DNA of 19,943 bases from Nitrosospira sp. (GCA_030453055.1 JAKDLC010000007.1:1-19943), one strand, 5' to 3'; positions 7,726 to 15,966 are shown, counted from the stretch's first letter. Notes: generated by a model not told the origin, from the sequence alone. Numbers and translations: made by a program.

Positions 7726-8060
7726 TCACGCGCATACGCCTGGGGAACCAGCGGCACCGCAGGTTTAAAGAGTTGATGCAGGCCATCACCGAATGCTCCA
7801 ATCTTATACATCAGGGCGTAATAATAATAAGTGGCAATTTGCCTTAGCGGAGCCTTTCTGTGCAAAAGCTGATCGGCGTACTCTCGATCTTCTCCAGCAA
7901 GCGCGTCATAAATATATTCCGCAATCATGGTTTCTAATTTAGTCCTGACATCCGGAAAACTATCGCCTTGTGCCGCCAAACTAAAATCAATGCAAAAGGC
8001 TTGCCATTGGCCGTCTTTCCTGTTGGCGTAGCAGCGCAATAGCAGATCAGCCGACTTCAT
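7722..8060 (-). CDS. hicB: HicB-like antitoxin
   Basis: Likely neutralises the HicA-type toxin encoded immediately downstream. Residues 1-55 resemble the partial RNase H-like HicB fold: LLRCYANRKDGQWQAFCIDF, then a GDSFPDVRTKLETMIAEYI helix. The C-terminal half (ATYYYYALMYKIGAFG to the end) does not look like the usual ribbon-helix-helix or helix-turn-helix DNA-binding domain, so autoregulation is uncertain. GGAGG lies 5 bases before ATG 8060. An AT-rich TATAAA element at 8078-8083 on this strand is a possible -10, but no good -35 is visible. The ATGA overlap with the toxin supports coupled translation. Identification leans on gene order and the N-terminal pattern. Confidence 0.7.
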   Translation of the reverse strand: MKSADLLLRCYANRKDGQWQAFCIDFSLAAQGDSFPDVRTKLETMIAEYIYDALAGEDREYADQLLHRKAPLRQIATYYYYALMYKIGAFGDGLHQLFKPAVPLVPQAYARE

Positions 8061-8142
8061 GTAAACCTCCGTAATTCTTTATATTTTCGACGGGCGAGCG
8101 CCATCCTTCGATCACGTGGCAACAATAGGTACGTCCATTGAC

Positions 8143-8160
8143 TCTTACCTATAAGTAAGA
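8143..8160. promoter_or_regulatory. Inverted repeat upstream of hicB, possible operator
   Basis: TCTTAC and GTAAGA form perfect 6-bp arms separated by CTATAA. The centre is about 90 bases upstream of the hicB start. A dyad of this size could bind a dimeric regulator. No supporting promoter boxes were found at proper spacing, so this is only a candidate. Confidence 0.25.
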
Positions 8161-8305
8161 CGAATTGTAGGGCTCACAGTTCAAAAAAGTAAATAGCATC
8201 CTGGTACTATCGGCATTACTTCATAAAACTGTTGCCTATTCGACACAGGTTTATCACTTCGTCTCTTCCCAGAAAACCCGCCATCGGAAATTCCAGTTTA
8301 CTGTG

Positions 8306-8443
8306 GCGGGGAAGGCAGCGCCAAACAGTCAGCACGAATGCCACGGGTGCCACTGCAAAGTTCGCAGGCGTAAGCACCGCACCGGTCCAGACCGGATGGT
8401 AGAGAGCAGAGGCCAAAATGCCGACGCCGGCGGCATTGACGCT
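8306..8443 (-). pseudogene. Fragment of a ChrA-type chromate transporter (C-terminal end)
   Basis: On the minus strand this stretch reads SVNAAGVGILASALYHPVWT followed by PANFAVAPVAFVLTVW. It fits the last membrane segments of CHR-family transporters (typical pattern GVNAAVVGLLxAALYxPVWTSA, then DFALAxxAFxLLxVWKLPPW). Similarity ends near 8306, and everything upstream is replaced by the hydroxylase gene, whose stop is at 8451. With under 50 residues left it cannot be functional. The remaining 390-base gap (8061-8450) holds no other gene I can support. The call comes from pattern memory. Confidence 0.55.
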
Positions 8444-8450
8444 TGCCGAT

Positions 8451-9341
8451 TCAGTTCTGTTCCTCCGTGTCCTTTCCCGAGGGTTCGCGGTAGGTAGACA
8501 CGCGCTCCACCTCGCGTGCATTGATAGGGTAGCTGTTGGCAGGCCCGATGAAAGGCTGCATCAGCATTCGATCGAGTCGTTCCCAAGCCGGTTCGCGGAA
8601 CAGATTGATGCCAATGGTCATCCCTTCATGGCCATCCCGGGGCTGATCTTTATAAGTGCCCAGCAGCCGATCCCACCAAGGCAGATTGAATCCGAAGTTG
8701 GAGTTGGTCTCGTCAGGATACCAGGAATGGTGGACCCGGTGCATGTCGGGTGTAACCACCAGCCAGCGTAGCACTCTGTCGAGGGGTAGGGGGATGCGCA
8801 CATTGCCGTGATTGAATAATGAGGTTGCATTGAGTAATACTTCGAAAATCAGTACTGCAAGCGCCGGCGCTCCAAGAGCGGCTACCACTGTCAGCTTGAT
8901 AACCATGGAGAGTACAACCTCGATCGAATGAAAACGCACGCCGGTGGTGACATCAAAATCGAGGTCGGCATGATGCATCCGATGCAGCCGCCAAAGCGAG
9001 GGTACCGCGTGAAATAACACGTGCTGAAGGTAAATGGCGAAGTCCAGAAGCACCACGGCGATCAGTACCGCAATCCATTCCGGAACCGCAAAAACGTTCA
9101 ACAGCCCCCAGCCACGCGCTTCACCCAGCAATGCAACGCCAATCGCGGCTGTCGGGAATACGATTCGAAGCACGATTGTATTCAGCACCGCAATGGCGAG
9201 ATTGCTAGGCCAACGCTTGAGACGCGTAAGGCTTCGCTTACGCCGCGGCGCCAGCGCTTCCCAAATGCCAACAACCGCCAGGATCGAGACAAAAAAACCC
9301 AGCCGGACCACCGGTTCAGCCCCTAAAACGGTTTCGGCCAC
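8451..9341 (-). CDS. Sterol desaturase / fatty acid hydroxylase family membrane enzyme
   Basis: A 296-residue integral membrane di-iron oxygenase. The family hydroxylates or desaturates lipids (sterols, carotenoids, fatty acids); the substrate here is unknown. Histidine clusters are visible: HVLFH (HxxxH), HRMHHAD (HxxHH), an isolated FNHGN, and HRVHHSW (HxxHH), followed by the NFGFNLPWWDRLLGTY signature. Four or more hydrophobic segments lie between residues ~8 and 190. GTG 9341 is chosen because GGGAG lies 7 bases upstream. The frame continues to 9461, but that extension is poorly hydrophobic and lacks a ribosome binding site. It is transcribed away from the oxidase operon, with a 311-base divergent intergenic region. 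Confidence 0.88.
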   Translation of the reverse strand: MAETVLGAEPVVRLGFFVSILAVVGIWEALAPRRKRSLTRLKRWPSNLAIAVLNTIVLRIVFPTAAIGVALLGEARGWGLLNVFAVPEWIAVLIAVVLLDFAIYLQHVLFHAVPSLWRLHRMHHADLDFDVTTGVRFHSIEVVLSMVIKLTVVAALGAPALAVLIFEVLLNATSLFNHGNVRIPLPLDRVLRWLVVTPDMHRVHHSWYPDETNSNFGFNLPWWDRLLGTYKDQPRDGHEGMTIGINLFREPAWERLDRMLMQPFIGPANSYPINAREVERVSTYREPSGKDTEEQN

Positions 9342-9652
9342 TCTTATTCTCCCAACCTGGTGCGAGACGAGGCCCCATGACTGGCATGCGGGACGGATCA
9401 ATGATAATCCTGTCCGGTTCTTCTGACCATACTTTGCAGACATATTCGTAGCAAGTAGCAAGGCGCGGCGGCAAAGCCTCGATCGCTATCCGACAATGTT
9501 CCCAGTGATGAAGACGGGGCGATCTCAAGAGGTTTATTGTGCGCTGTCGTACAGACTTTCCTGAATGTAAAGCCCCAAGATTACCTGACAATGAACTGCG
9601 CTGTCCTGGTTACTTAAGAGTGACTGATTCATCAAAAGGAACGATAGTTGAC
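9342..9652. other. Divergent intergenic region between hydroxylase and oxidase operon
   Basis: This 311-base stretch separates two divergent genes and should carry both promoters. For the plus strand, CTGACA at 9585-9590 resembles a -35, but no convincing -10 follows at 17 bases. I see no operator dyad or riboswitch. Short open frames here look like chance. Confidence 0.4.
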
Positions 9653-10201
9653 ATGTCGATCGGACCACTAAGCGAACTCATGCTCCAGCATATGGTGCTC
9701 ATGAACCTGGTTGTGCCCGGCCTGATCTATATGCTGCGGCCCACCGTGCCTTCTACGGTCTCCGGCAACTGGCCTCTGGCTACGGCAACCCAATTGGCCC
9801 TGCTCTGGGGGTGGCATTCGCCGCCCGCGCTCGGCGCGGCGATGTCGAACCCGATCATCATGCTTGCCATGCACGCAAGCCTGACCGCGGCGGCGGCATG
9901 GTTCTGGCTGGCGATTTATGCAACATCGGCGGCCGGACGCTGGCGCGCGATCTTTGCCCTGCTGATCACAGGGAAGCTCTTCTGCCTGCTCGGCGCCTTG
10001 CTGGTTTTCGCGCCGCGCGCATTGTTCGGCGCGATGATGCGCGGACCGGATATGGTCTCCATGTCCGAAAGCCTTGCTGACCAGCAACTGGCGGGATTGG
10101 TGATGCTGGTGGTGTGCCCGCTGATTTATGTTACGTCCGGTATCGTGCTGGCGTCGCGCTGGTTTTTGACGATGGAAGCCCAGAGCCGTGCCGATGGCTG
10201 A
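9653..10201 (+). CDS. ctaG: Cytochrome c oxidase assembly factor, caa3-type CtaG family
   Basis: A 182-residue polytopic membrane protein of the caa3_CtaG (DUF1404-like) family, thought to help copper or subunit assembly of heme-copper oxidases. Conserved elements are MLQHMVLMNLVVPGLIYML near the N terminus, ALLWGWHSPPAL, GALLVFAPRALFGAMM and LADQQLAGLVMLVVCPLIYV. They sit in about five membrane segments. Typical members are 250-300 residues, so this is a short version. ATG 9653 is preceded by AAAGGA at 12 bases, a rather long spacing. The frame is open back to 9539, but those residues are not hydrophobic or family-like. It is the first gene of the oxidase operon and overlaps the cytochrome c start by 14 bases (8 if ATG 10194 is used). 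Confidence 0.8.
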   Translation: MSIGPLSELMLQHMVLMNLVVPGLIYMLRPTVPSTVSGNWPLATATQLALLWGWHSPPALGAAMSNPIIMLAMHASLTAAAAWFWLAIYATSAAGRWRAIFALLITGKLFCLLGALLVFAPRALFGAMMRGPDMVSMSESLADQQLAGLVMLVVCPLIYVTSGIVLASRWFLTMEAQSRADG

Positions 10202-11363
10202 GGACAAAACCGTTGAGGATAAAACCGCTGAGGATAAAACCGTCAGGTCGCGTCTGTCAGCGTATCTGCGGCGGCTTGGCCGGGCGATGCTTGTCGTGGT
10301 GGGGGCGATGATCGTCGGCGCCGCGGTTTTCATCGTCTCGGGCATCTACAATGTTGCCGCCCGCAGCGAACATTGGGGCATAACCAACTGGCTGCTTACC
10401 GTGGTGCGGGATCGCTCTATTGCAATGGCCGCATACGGCACATCCGTGCCCGACCTCACTGACGACCTGGCCGGCCTGGGCGCCGAGCACTATCGGGGCG
10501 GTTGCGCCAGCTGTCACGGGGTGCCGGGGCGGGGCCCAGGCCCGATCAATCGGAACATGCTGCCTTTACCGCCAGACCTGGCTCACGCCTACGAAGACTA
10601 CAATTCCAAGGAGTTGTTCTGGATTATTTATAACGGATTGAAATTTACCGGCATGCCCGCCTGGTCAGGCTATCGCCGCAAAGACGAGGTCTGGACACTG
10701 GTCGCCTTCCTCGACCGGCTTCGCCGCACAGGGCCGGATAGCTATATCGACAGTGAACCATCGCGGGTTCTGCCCCCGGAGCTGGAAGTCGCCGGTGTGG
10801 GGACTCAGCCGCTTGAAAACTGTGTGCGCTGCCATGGCAATGCGCAATACCCGCCCATCAGCGACCTTGTGCCGCGCCTTACCGGTCAGTCCGAGGCCTA
10901 TCTGATACGCGCCATTAAAAATTATTCCGACGGGACCCGAGAAAGCGGCATCATGGAGCCGATTGCGTACAAAATGCGGGCAGAGGAAACCGTGGCGCTG
11001 GCCCGCTATTATTCGTCCTTGCCGCTGACCGGAACAAGGGTATCGAAAGACCACGCGGCGGTGGCGCGCGGGCGGCGGATTGCGACAGAGGGATTACCCC
11101 AAGCCGGCATACCGGCATGTTCGGCCTGCCATCATGAGGCGAATAATCCGCAGTTTCCCAAACTTGCAGGGCAATCCGCTACCTATCTCAGCGGGCAGCT
11201 TCGGCTTTGGCAAAACGGGCTGCGGGATCAGTCGGCCTATGGCGCCATCATGGCTGTGGTCGCTAACCGGCTAAACGACGCGCAGATTCGCGATGTCACC
11301 GCCTACTACGCCAGCCAGTCCCCAGCACGGCATCATCACGAACCCGAGGCGCCCATCCCATGA
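10188..11363 (+). CDS. Membrane-anchored triheme cytochrome c
   Basis: A 391-residue electron carrier likely feeding the downstream oxidase. A cytoplasmic N-terminal tail with three EDKT repeats precedes a membrane anchor (residues ~33-52). Three periplasmic heme c sites follow: CASCH at 106-110, CVRCH at 212-216 and CSACH at 311-315. The first domain is class I-like, with candidate distal Met in FTGMPAWSG. The last two, with GQSEAYLIRAIKNYSDGTR and GQSATYLSGQLRLWQNGLR, form a cytochrome c4-like diheme pair. GTG 10188 has GGAAG 9 bases upstream; ATG 10194 is the alternative and drops two residues. The stop overlaps the next ATG by 4 bases. Function as the direct donor is inferred from position. 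Confidence 0.9.
   Translation: MPMAEDKTVEDKTAEDKTVRSRLSAYLRRLGRAMLVVVGAMIVGAAVFIVSGIYNVAARSEHWGITNWLLTVVRDRSIAMAAYGTSVPDLTDDLAGLGAEHYRGGCASCHGVPGRGPGPINRNMLPLPPDLAHAYEDYNSKELFWIIYNGLKFTGMPAWSGYRRKDEVWTLVAFLDRLRRTGPDSYIDSEPSRVLPPELEVAGVGTQPLENCVRCHGNAQYPPISDLVPRLTGQSEAYLIRAIKNYSDGTRESGIMEPIAYKMRAEETVALARYYSSLPLTGTRVSKDHAAVARGRRIATEGLPQAGIPACSACHHEANNPQFPKLAGQSATYLSGQLRLWQNGLRDQSAYGAIMAVVANRLNDAQIRDVTAYYASQSPARHHHEPEAPIP
10200..10244 (+). repeat. Three tandem 15-bp units coding EDKT(V/A)
   Basis: GAGGACAAAACCGTT is followed by GAGGATAAAACCGCT and GAGGATAAAACCGTC, differing at two or three positions. They encode EDKTV, EDKTA and EDKTV in the cytoplasmic tail of the cytochrome c. The length is in frame, so copy number could vary without breaking the gene. 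Confidence 0.9.
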
Positions 11364-12352
11364 GCAAAGGTCTGCTTCGCACCATTGCCGGCGCGGGCCT
11401 GGTGCTGCTCGCCGGGTGCAATCCGCAGCAATCGGCCTTCGCCCCCGCCGGTGTGGAGGCGGAGAGGATCAACGTCCTGTTCTGGGTCATGACCATCGCC
11501 GGCGGTTTGATTTTCGCTGGTGTGATCGTACTCTGCGTGCTGGCCATTTATGCGGGCGACACATTGCGCTCGCGGCTTTCCGGTGAGCGCCTCATCACCG
11601 GTGCCGGTATCGTTTTTCCGATCGTCGTGCTGAGCGTGCTGCTGGTATACGGCTTTGTGGTTCTGCGCGCCGGCGCCGGCGCGCCGCCATCGGATGACGG
11701 AATACGCTTCGCCATCAGCGGAGAGCAGTGGTGGTGGCGCGTCACCTATTTCGATGCAGACGGCAACCGCTTCGAGAGCGCAAACGAATTGCACATACCG
11801 GTCGGCCGGTCCGTGCGCCTGGAACTGACGACCGCGGATGTCCTCCATTCGTTCTGGGTCCCGCGCCTCGCAGGCAAGCTCGACATGATCCCCGGACGGA
11901 CCAATGTTCTGACCGTAACCGCAACCGAAGAAGGCATCAGCCGTGGCCAGTGCGCCGAATATTGTGGAGGCGCCCATGCGCTTATGGCATTCTATGTCGT
12001 GGCGCAAGCTCCCGAAGATTTCAAAGCATGGCTGGCAAAGGAATCGGGGCCTGCGGTCAAAATCGAGGGTGAGCACGCCGCGCACGGCGCACAACTGTTT
12101 CTCGATGCCGGCTGCGGGGCTTGTCACACTATTCGCGGAACGCCGGCGCACGGCGTCATCGGCCCCGATCTCACCCACGTGGGAAGCCGCTTCTCCCTCG
12201 CTGCAGGGGTCCTGCCCAACACCGCCGAAGCCTTTGCACGCTGGGTCGCCAATAATCAGCACATCAAGCCGGAAAACAAGATGCCGCCCTACAATATCTT
12301 CACCCGGTCCGAGCTTGCAGACCTTGCCCTCTATCTGGAGAGTTTGAAGTAG
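11360..12352 (+). CDS. coxB: Cytochrome c oxidase subunit II with fused cytochrome c domain
   Basis: The 330-residue CuA-bearing subunit accepts electrons from cytochrome c and passes them to subunit I. It is a predicted lipoprotein (LVLLAGC, lipid Cys20) with two membrane helices (residues ~37-64 and ~82-104). The CuA site is intact: His163 (VLHSFWVP), then Cys198, Cys202, His206 and Met209 in CAEYCGGAHALM. The aromatic patch EQWWWRVTY (122-130) is present. The C-terminal c-type domain has CGACH at 252-256 and a probable distal Met308 (ENKMPPYN), giving a caa3-type subunit. ATG 11360 overlaps the preceding stop (ATGA). The next gene starts after only 2 bases. Confidence 0.95.
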   Translation: MSKGLLRTIAGAGLVLLAGCNPQQSAFAPAGVEAERINVLFWVMTIAGGLIFAGVIVLCVLAIYAGDTLRSRLSGERLITGAGIVFPIVVLSVLLVYGFVVLRAGAGAPPSDDGIRFAISGEQWWWRVTYFDADGNRFESANELHIPVGRSVRLELTTADVLHSFWVPRLAGKLDMIPGRTNVLTVTATEEGISRGQCAEYCGGAHALMAFYVVAQAPEDFKAWLAKESGPAVKIEGEHAAHGAQLFLDAGCGACHTIRGTPAHGVIGPDLTHVGSRFSLAAGVLPNTAEAFARWVANNQHIKPENKMPPYNIFTRSELADLALYLESLK

Positions 12353-12354
12353 CC

Positions 12355-13419
12355 ATGTTCAACTTCGCCCAAGCCAATATAGCGGTTAACCTCTCCATCT
12401 TTGCGGTTGCGGCGGTCATCGTCTGGTTTGCAGGCGCGCGGATAACGGGATATGCCAACGCGATCAGTTCGAAAACCGGCGTCGGGCAGGCAACCATAGG
12501 CCTGCTGCTGCTTGGGGGCGTCACCTCTTTACCCGAGATCGGCGCGACGGTGACCTCGGCCGCAACCGGCGCGTCGGAACTGGCGATCAACAATCTCTTC
12601 GGCTCAACCGCCATTCAGGTCGCCATTCTGGCAATCGTCGATCAGCTCACCGGGCGCAAGGCGCTGACCTCGGTCATTCCCGATCCCAATGTCATGCTTC
12701 AAGGCGGGCTGAATGTCCTGCTGCTCGCCATCGCGGCGGCCGGAATGGTCGTGGGCGATATTTCTGTCCTGGGCGTTGGCGTCTGGGCCTGGATCTGTGT
12801 CGCGGGATACGCCGTTAGCGTCTATGTTCTTTCCCGGTCACAAGGCCGCAAGCCCTGGGTCGCCGCCGAGCGCGGCAAGGTCGACCATCGACTCGACACG
12901 CAGCAGGCGAAGGCCCAGGAAGAGGCCGGCAAGAAGCTTGCGGATCGTTCGCTGGCGAACCTGATTGCCTGGACCGCCGGGCTGGGCTTCGTCATCCTCG
13001 TAGCCGGTTATCTGCTGTCGCGCACCGGGGATGCGCTCTCCGAGCAATCGGGGCTGGGCGGGAGCTTCATGGGGTTCGTGCTGCTGGCCTTCGGGACCTG
13101 TCTGCCGGAGTTCAGCACGACATTGACCGCTGCCCGCGCCGGTCTCTATACGCTCGCGGTTTCCGATATGCAGGGCACCAACCTCATCCATGTCGGCCTG
13201 ATCTTCGTCATCGATCTCGTAGGCGCAGGAGAGCCGATCTTGAGCCAGGCTGGCGCCTTCAGCGTTTTCGGGGCGCTGCTGGGCATTGCACTCACTGCGC
13301 TTTTCGTCATCGGCATGGCCGAGCGCGACGACAAGACCATCCTGCACATGGGGATCGACTCCGCCGCCGTGCTCGTTTGTTATTTCGCCGGACTGATCAT
13401 CCTGTTTTTCCTGCGGTAA
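12355..13419 (+). CDS. CaCA-family (sodium/calcium exchanger-like) membrane antiporter
   Basis: A 354-residue polytopic protein with the duplicated alpha-repeat of cation/Ca2+ exchangers. Repeat 1 is GGVTSLPEIGATVTSAATGA then INNLFGSTAIQ (residues 54-87, acidic Glu61). Repeat 2 is AFGTCLPEFSTTLTAARAGL then VSDMQGTNLI (residues 245-278, Glu252). The usual GNxxGSN motif is degenerate in both: NNLFGST, and SDMQGTN with Asp271 in place of Asn. Transported ions are therefore uncertain. A hydrophilic, charged central loop (residues ~160-200) separates the halves. It sits between oxidase subunits II and I with gaps of 2 and 9 bases and no strong ribosome binding site, so its expression is tied to the oxidase. 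Confidence 0.82.
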   Translation: MFNFAQANIAVNLSIFAVAAVIVWFAGARITGYANAISSKTGVGQATIGLLLLGGVTSLPEIGATVTSAATGASELAINNLFGSTAIQVAILAIVDQLTGRKALTSVIPDPNVMLQGGLNVLLLAIAAAGMVVGDISVLGVGVWAWICVAGYAVSVYVLSRSQGRKPWVAAERGKVDHRLDTQQAKAQEEAGKKLADRSLANLIAWTAGLGFVILVAGYLLSRTGDALSEQSGLGGSFMGFVLLAFGTCLPEFSTTLTAARAGLYTLAVSDMQGTNLIHVGLIFVIDLVGAGEPILSQAGAFSVFGALLGIALTALFVIGMAERDDKTILHMGIDSAAVLVCYFAGLIILFFLR

Positions 13420-13428
13420 TCGAAAGCC

Positions 13429-15966
13429 ATGACCCAACAATACCCAGCAGAACTGCCGAACAAGGGGCCGCGCCCCAAAGAGGAATTAGAGGATCTCGAG
13501 CGAATCTGGGCGACGCCGAAAGGCTTCAAACTGCTGACAGCGGTAAACAACACTGTCGTCGGCACGATTTATATCGGCGCGGCATTCCTGTTTTTTGTTC
13601 TGGCGGGGATACTGGCGCTGGTGATGCGCACGCAACTGGCGGTGCCCGACAATAATTTCGTCAGCCAGGACCTGTATAACCAGCTGTTCACCGTCCACGG
13701 CACGACGATGATGTTCCTTTTCGCGGTCCCTGCCGTCGAAGCCCTGGGAGTGATGCTGCTTCCCCAGATGCTGGCCGCCCGGGACCTGCCCTTTCCCCGT
13801 CTCAGCGCCTTCGCCATCTGGGCTTATATCATCGGCGGCCTGGTGTTCTTCTCCACCATCCTTTACGACCTGGCGCCCAAAGGCGGCTGGTTCATGTATC
13901 CGCCGCTGACGCTCACCGAGTACTCACCCGGCGACAATGCCGACTTCTGGCTGCTCGGCATTGGTTTTATTGAAATATCGGCCATCGCCGGGGCCATAGA
14001 AATCATCGTTGGCGTCCTGCGCACACGTCCACCCGGCATGACGCTGGCGAGGATGCCCATTTTTGCCTGGGCGATGCTGATTTTCGCCACGATGATCGTG
14101 TTTGCCTTTCCCGCCGTCATCCTCGCCACCATGCTGCTGGAACTCGAACGCGCCTTCGGTTGGCACTTCTTTAACGCGACATATGGCGGCGACGCCTTGC
14201 TCTGGCAGCACCTGTTCTGGTTCTTCGGCCACCCCGAGGTCTACATCATCTTCCTGCCCGCGGCTGGCCTGGTTTCCATGATCATCCCCACCATGGCGCA
14301 GACGCCGTTGGTCGGCTACCGGCTGATCGTCGTCGCGCTGATCGCCACCGGCTTTTTCAGCTTCGGGTTGTGGGTGCACCATATGTTCACCACGGGTATC
14401 CCCGGGCTGAGTCTGGCGTTTTTCTCGGCGGCAAGCATGGCGGTCGCCATTCCGTCGGGCATACAGGTATTTTCGTGGATCGCCACGCTCGCTGCGGGCA
14501 AAACCCGGATTCGTATGACCGTGCCTTCCCTGTTTATCATGGGTTTCCTGTTCATCTTCGTACTTGGCGGACTGACCGGCGTGATGGTTGCGGCCGTTCC
14601 ATTCGATTTCCAGGCGCATGACACCTACTTTATCGTCGCTCACCTGCACTATGTGGTGGTGGGGGGCATGGTGTTCCCGTTGTTTGCAACCTTTTACTTC
14701 TGGGTGCCCCTGGTCAGCCGCAAGATGTTATCGGAACGGTTGGGCCGCTGGGCATTCTGGCTGATGTTCATCGGCTTCAATACCGCATTCTTTCCCATGC
14801 ATATCACCGGCCTTGCCGGAATGCCCCGCCGCGTCTGGACCTATCCGGGCTATCTCGGCTGGGATCTGCTTAACCTGATTTCGACGATTGGCGCATTCAC
14901 CATGGCCGCCGGCGTTCTGGTCTTCATCATCGACCTCGTCCGCAATTTCCGCTTTGGCCCGGGCGGGCCGGAAAATCCATGGAACGCGGGAACGCTCGAG
15001 TTCTTGCCCAACGATGTTTATTCGACGCGCTCGATTCCCCACGTGACCAGCCGCGAACCGTTATGGGATCAGCCCAACCTGGCTCAACAGGTGCGCGAAG
15101 GGTTGCATTATCTGCCCAATGCGCCCACGGGGGGGCGTGAAACCATCATCACATCCGTCATCGAGGCCAAGCCGCAATACGTGATCCAGATGCCAGGCCC
15201 AAGCTGGACGCAATTTGCCGCCGCTGCCTTTACCGCGGCGTGTTTTTTACTGCTGACCGTCAAGGCTGTCGCCGTTGCCCTCACCTGCGGGGTGCTCGCC
15301 ATCGTCTCCTGCATCCTCTGGGCCTGGCAGTTGGACAGGCCGGATCAAGGGGAAGTCGATATCGGCGGCGGGATCAGGTTGCCAACTTACATGACGGGTT
15401 CATTGTCCCACAGTTGGTGGGCGATGGTGATCCTGATGCTGGTCGCGGCATCGCTCTATATTTCTTACATCTTTTCCTATCTCTATCTCTGGACGGTCTC
15501 GCCGGAAATCTGGGCGCCCGGCGGTTCTCCGGCATTGCCCCCGCTGACCTACCCGCTTGGCTCCGCGCTTCTTCTGATTTGCGGAAGCGTGCTGGTCCAT
15601 TGGGCGAAAAAGCGCCTTCCCGCGGCGGGCCGGTTGTCCTTGTCGGCGCTTGCCCTGCTGGTACTCGCAGCAGCGCTTCTTGCCGGCGCGGTCGGTCTGG
15701 AGGTGCTCGGACATTTGCAGACGGGTCTCGATCCCTCCGCCAATGCGTACAGCGCCATGGTATATATGGCCTCTGTCCTCACCGGACAGGCCGCTTTCGC
15801 CGTGATCATCCTGTGCGCCTTTGCCTGTGGCGGGCTTGTCGCCAGGCGGCTGGACCGGAAGCGCTGCGTCACGTTCGACAATGCCGCGCTGCTTTACTGG
15901 TACACTGCGGCGCAAGGCCTGTGCGGCCTTGTTCTTATCCATGGCTTTCCGAGGTTGATAGGATGA
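13429..15966 (+). CDS. Fused cytochrome c oxidase subunit I+III
   Basis: The 845-residue catalytic subunit reduces oxygen to water. The subunit I part (residues ~30-520) has low-spin heme His90, CuB ligands His268 (GHPEVY, with Glu270 and Tyr272) and His317-His318, heme a3 His405 and heme a His407 (HDTYFIVAHLHYV), and the propionate-binding MPRR pair (467-468). A linker leads to a subunit III-like part from ~residue 650 (SHSWWAMVILML) to the end, containing TFDNAALLYWYTAAQGLCGL. D-channel Asp119 is kept (RDLPFPRLS), but the following Asn is Ser126. The K-channel Lys is replaced by Gln346 (IPSGIQVFSW). The gene starts 9 bases after the exchanger and overlaps the next start (ATGA). I+III fusions are known in caa3-type oxidases. 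Confidence 0.93.
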   Translation: MTQQYPAELPNKGPRPKEELEDLERIWATPKGFKLLTAVNNTVVGTIYIGAAFLFFVLAGILALVMRTQLAVPDNNFVSQDLYNQLFTVHGTTMMFLFAVPAVEALGVMLLPQMLAARDLPFPRLSAFAIWAYIIGGLVFFSTILYDLAPKGGWFMYPPLTLTEYSPGDNADFWLLGIGFIEISAIAGAIEIIVGVLRTRPPGMTLARMPIFAWAMLIFATMIVFAFPAVILATMLLELERAFGWHFFNATYGGDALLWQHLFWFFGHPEVYIIFLPAAGLVSMIIPTMAQTPLVGYRLIVVALIATGFFSFGLWVHHMFTTGIPGLSLAFFSAASMAVAIPSGIQVFSWIATLAAGKTRIRMTVPSLFIMGFLFIFVLGGLTGVMVAAVPFDFQAHDTYFIVAHLHYVVVGGMVFPLFATFYFWVPLVSRKMLSERLGRWAFWLMFIGFNTAFFPMHITGLAGMPRRVWTYPGYLGWDLLNLISTIGAFTMAAGVLVFIIDLVRNFRFGPGGPENPWNAGTLEFLPNDVYSTRSIPHVTSREPLWDQPNLAQQVREGLHYLPNAPTGGRETIITSVIEAKPQYVIQMPGPSWTQFAAAAFTAACFLLLTVKAVAVALTCGVLAIVSCILWAWQLDRPDQGEVDIGGGIRLPTYMTGSLSHSWWAMVILMLVAASLYISYIFSYLYLWTVSPEIWAPGGSPALPPLTYPLGSALLLICGSVLVHWAKKRLPAAGRLSLSALALLVLAAALLAGAVGLEVLGHLQTGLDPSANAYSAMVYMASVLTGQAAFAVIILCAFACGGLVARRLDRKRCVTFDNAALLYWYTAAQGLCGLVLIHGFPRLIG

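Noticed and set aside
9316..9591. Minus-strand frame reading CKVWSEEPDRIIIDPSRMP, faintly like an integrase-type transposase tail
   Set aside because: The similarity is a few residues, overlaps the hydroxylase start region, and has no supporting catalytic motif or terminal repeats.
11336..12262. 308-codon minus-strand frame opposite subunit II
   Set aside because: The plus strand encodes all CuA and heme ligands; the antisense product shows no recognisable motif.
15240..15962. Long upstream extension of the small membrane protein frame
   Set aside because: It lies wholly over the subunit III part of the oxidase in another frame and has no membrane or family features; the ATGA overlap gives a better start.
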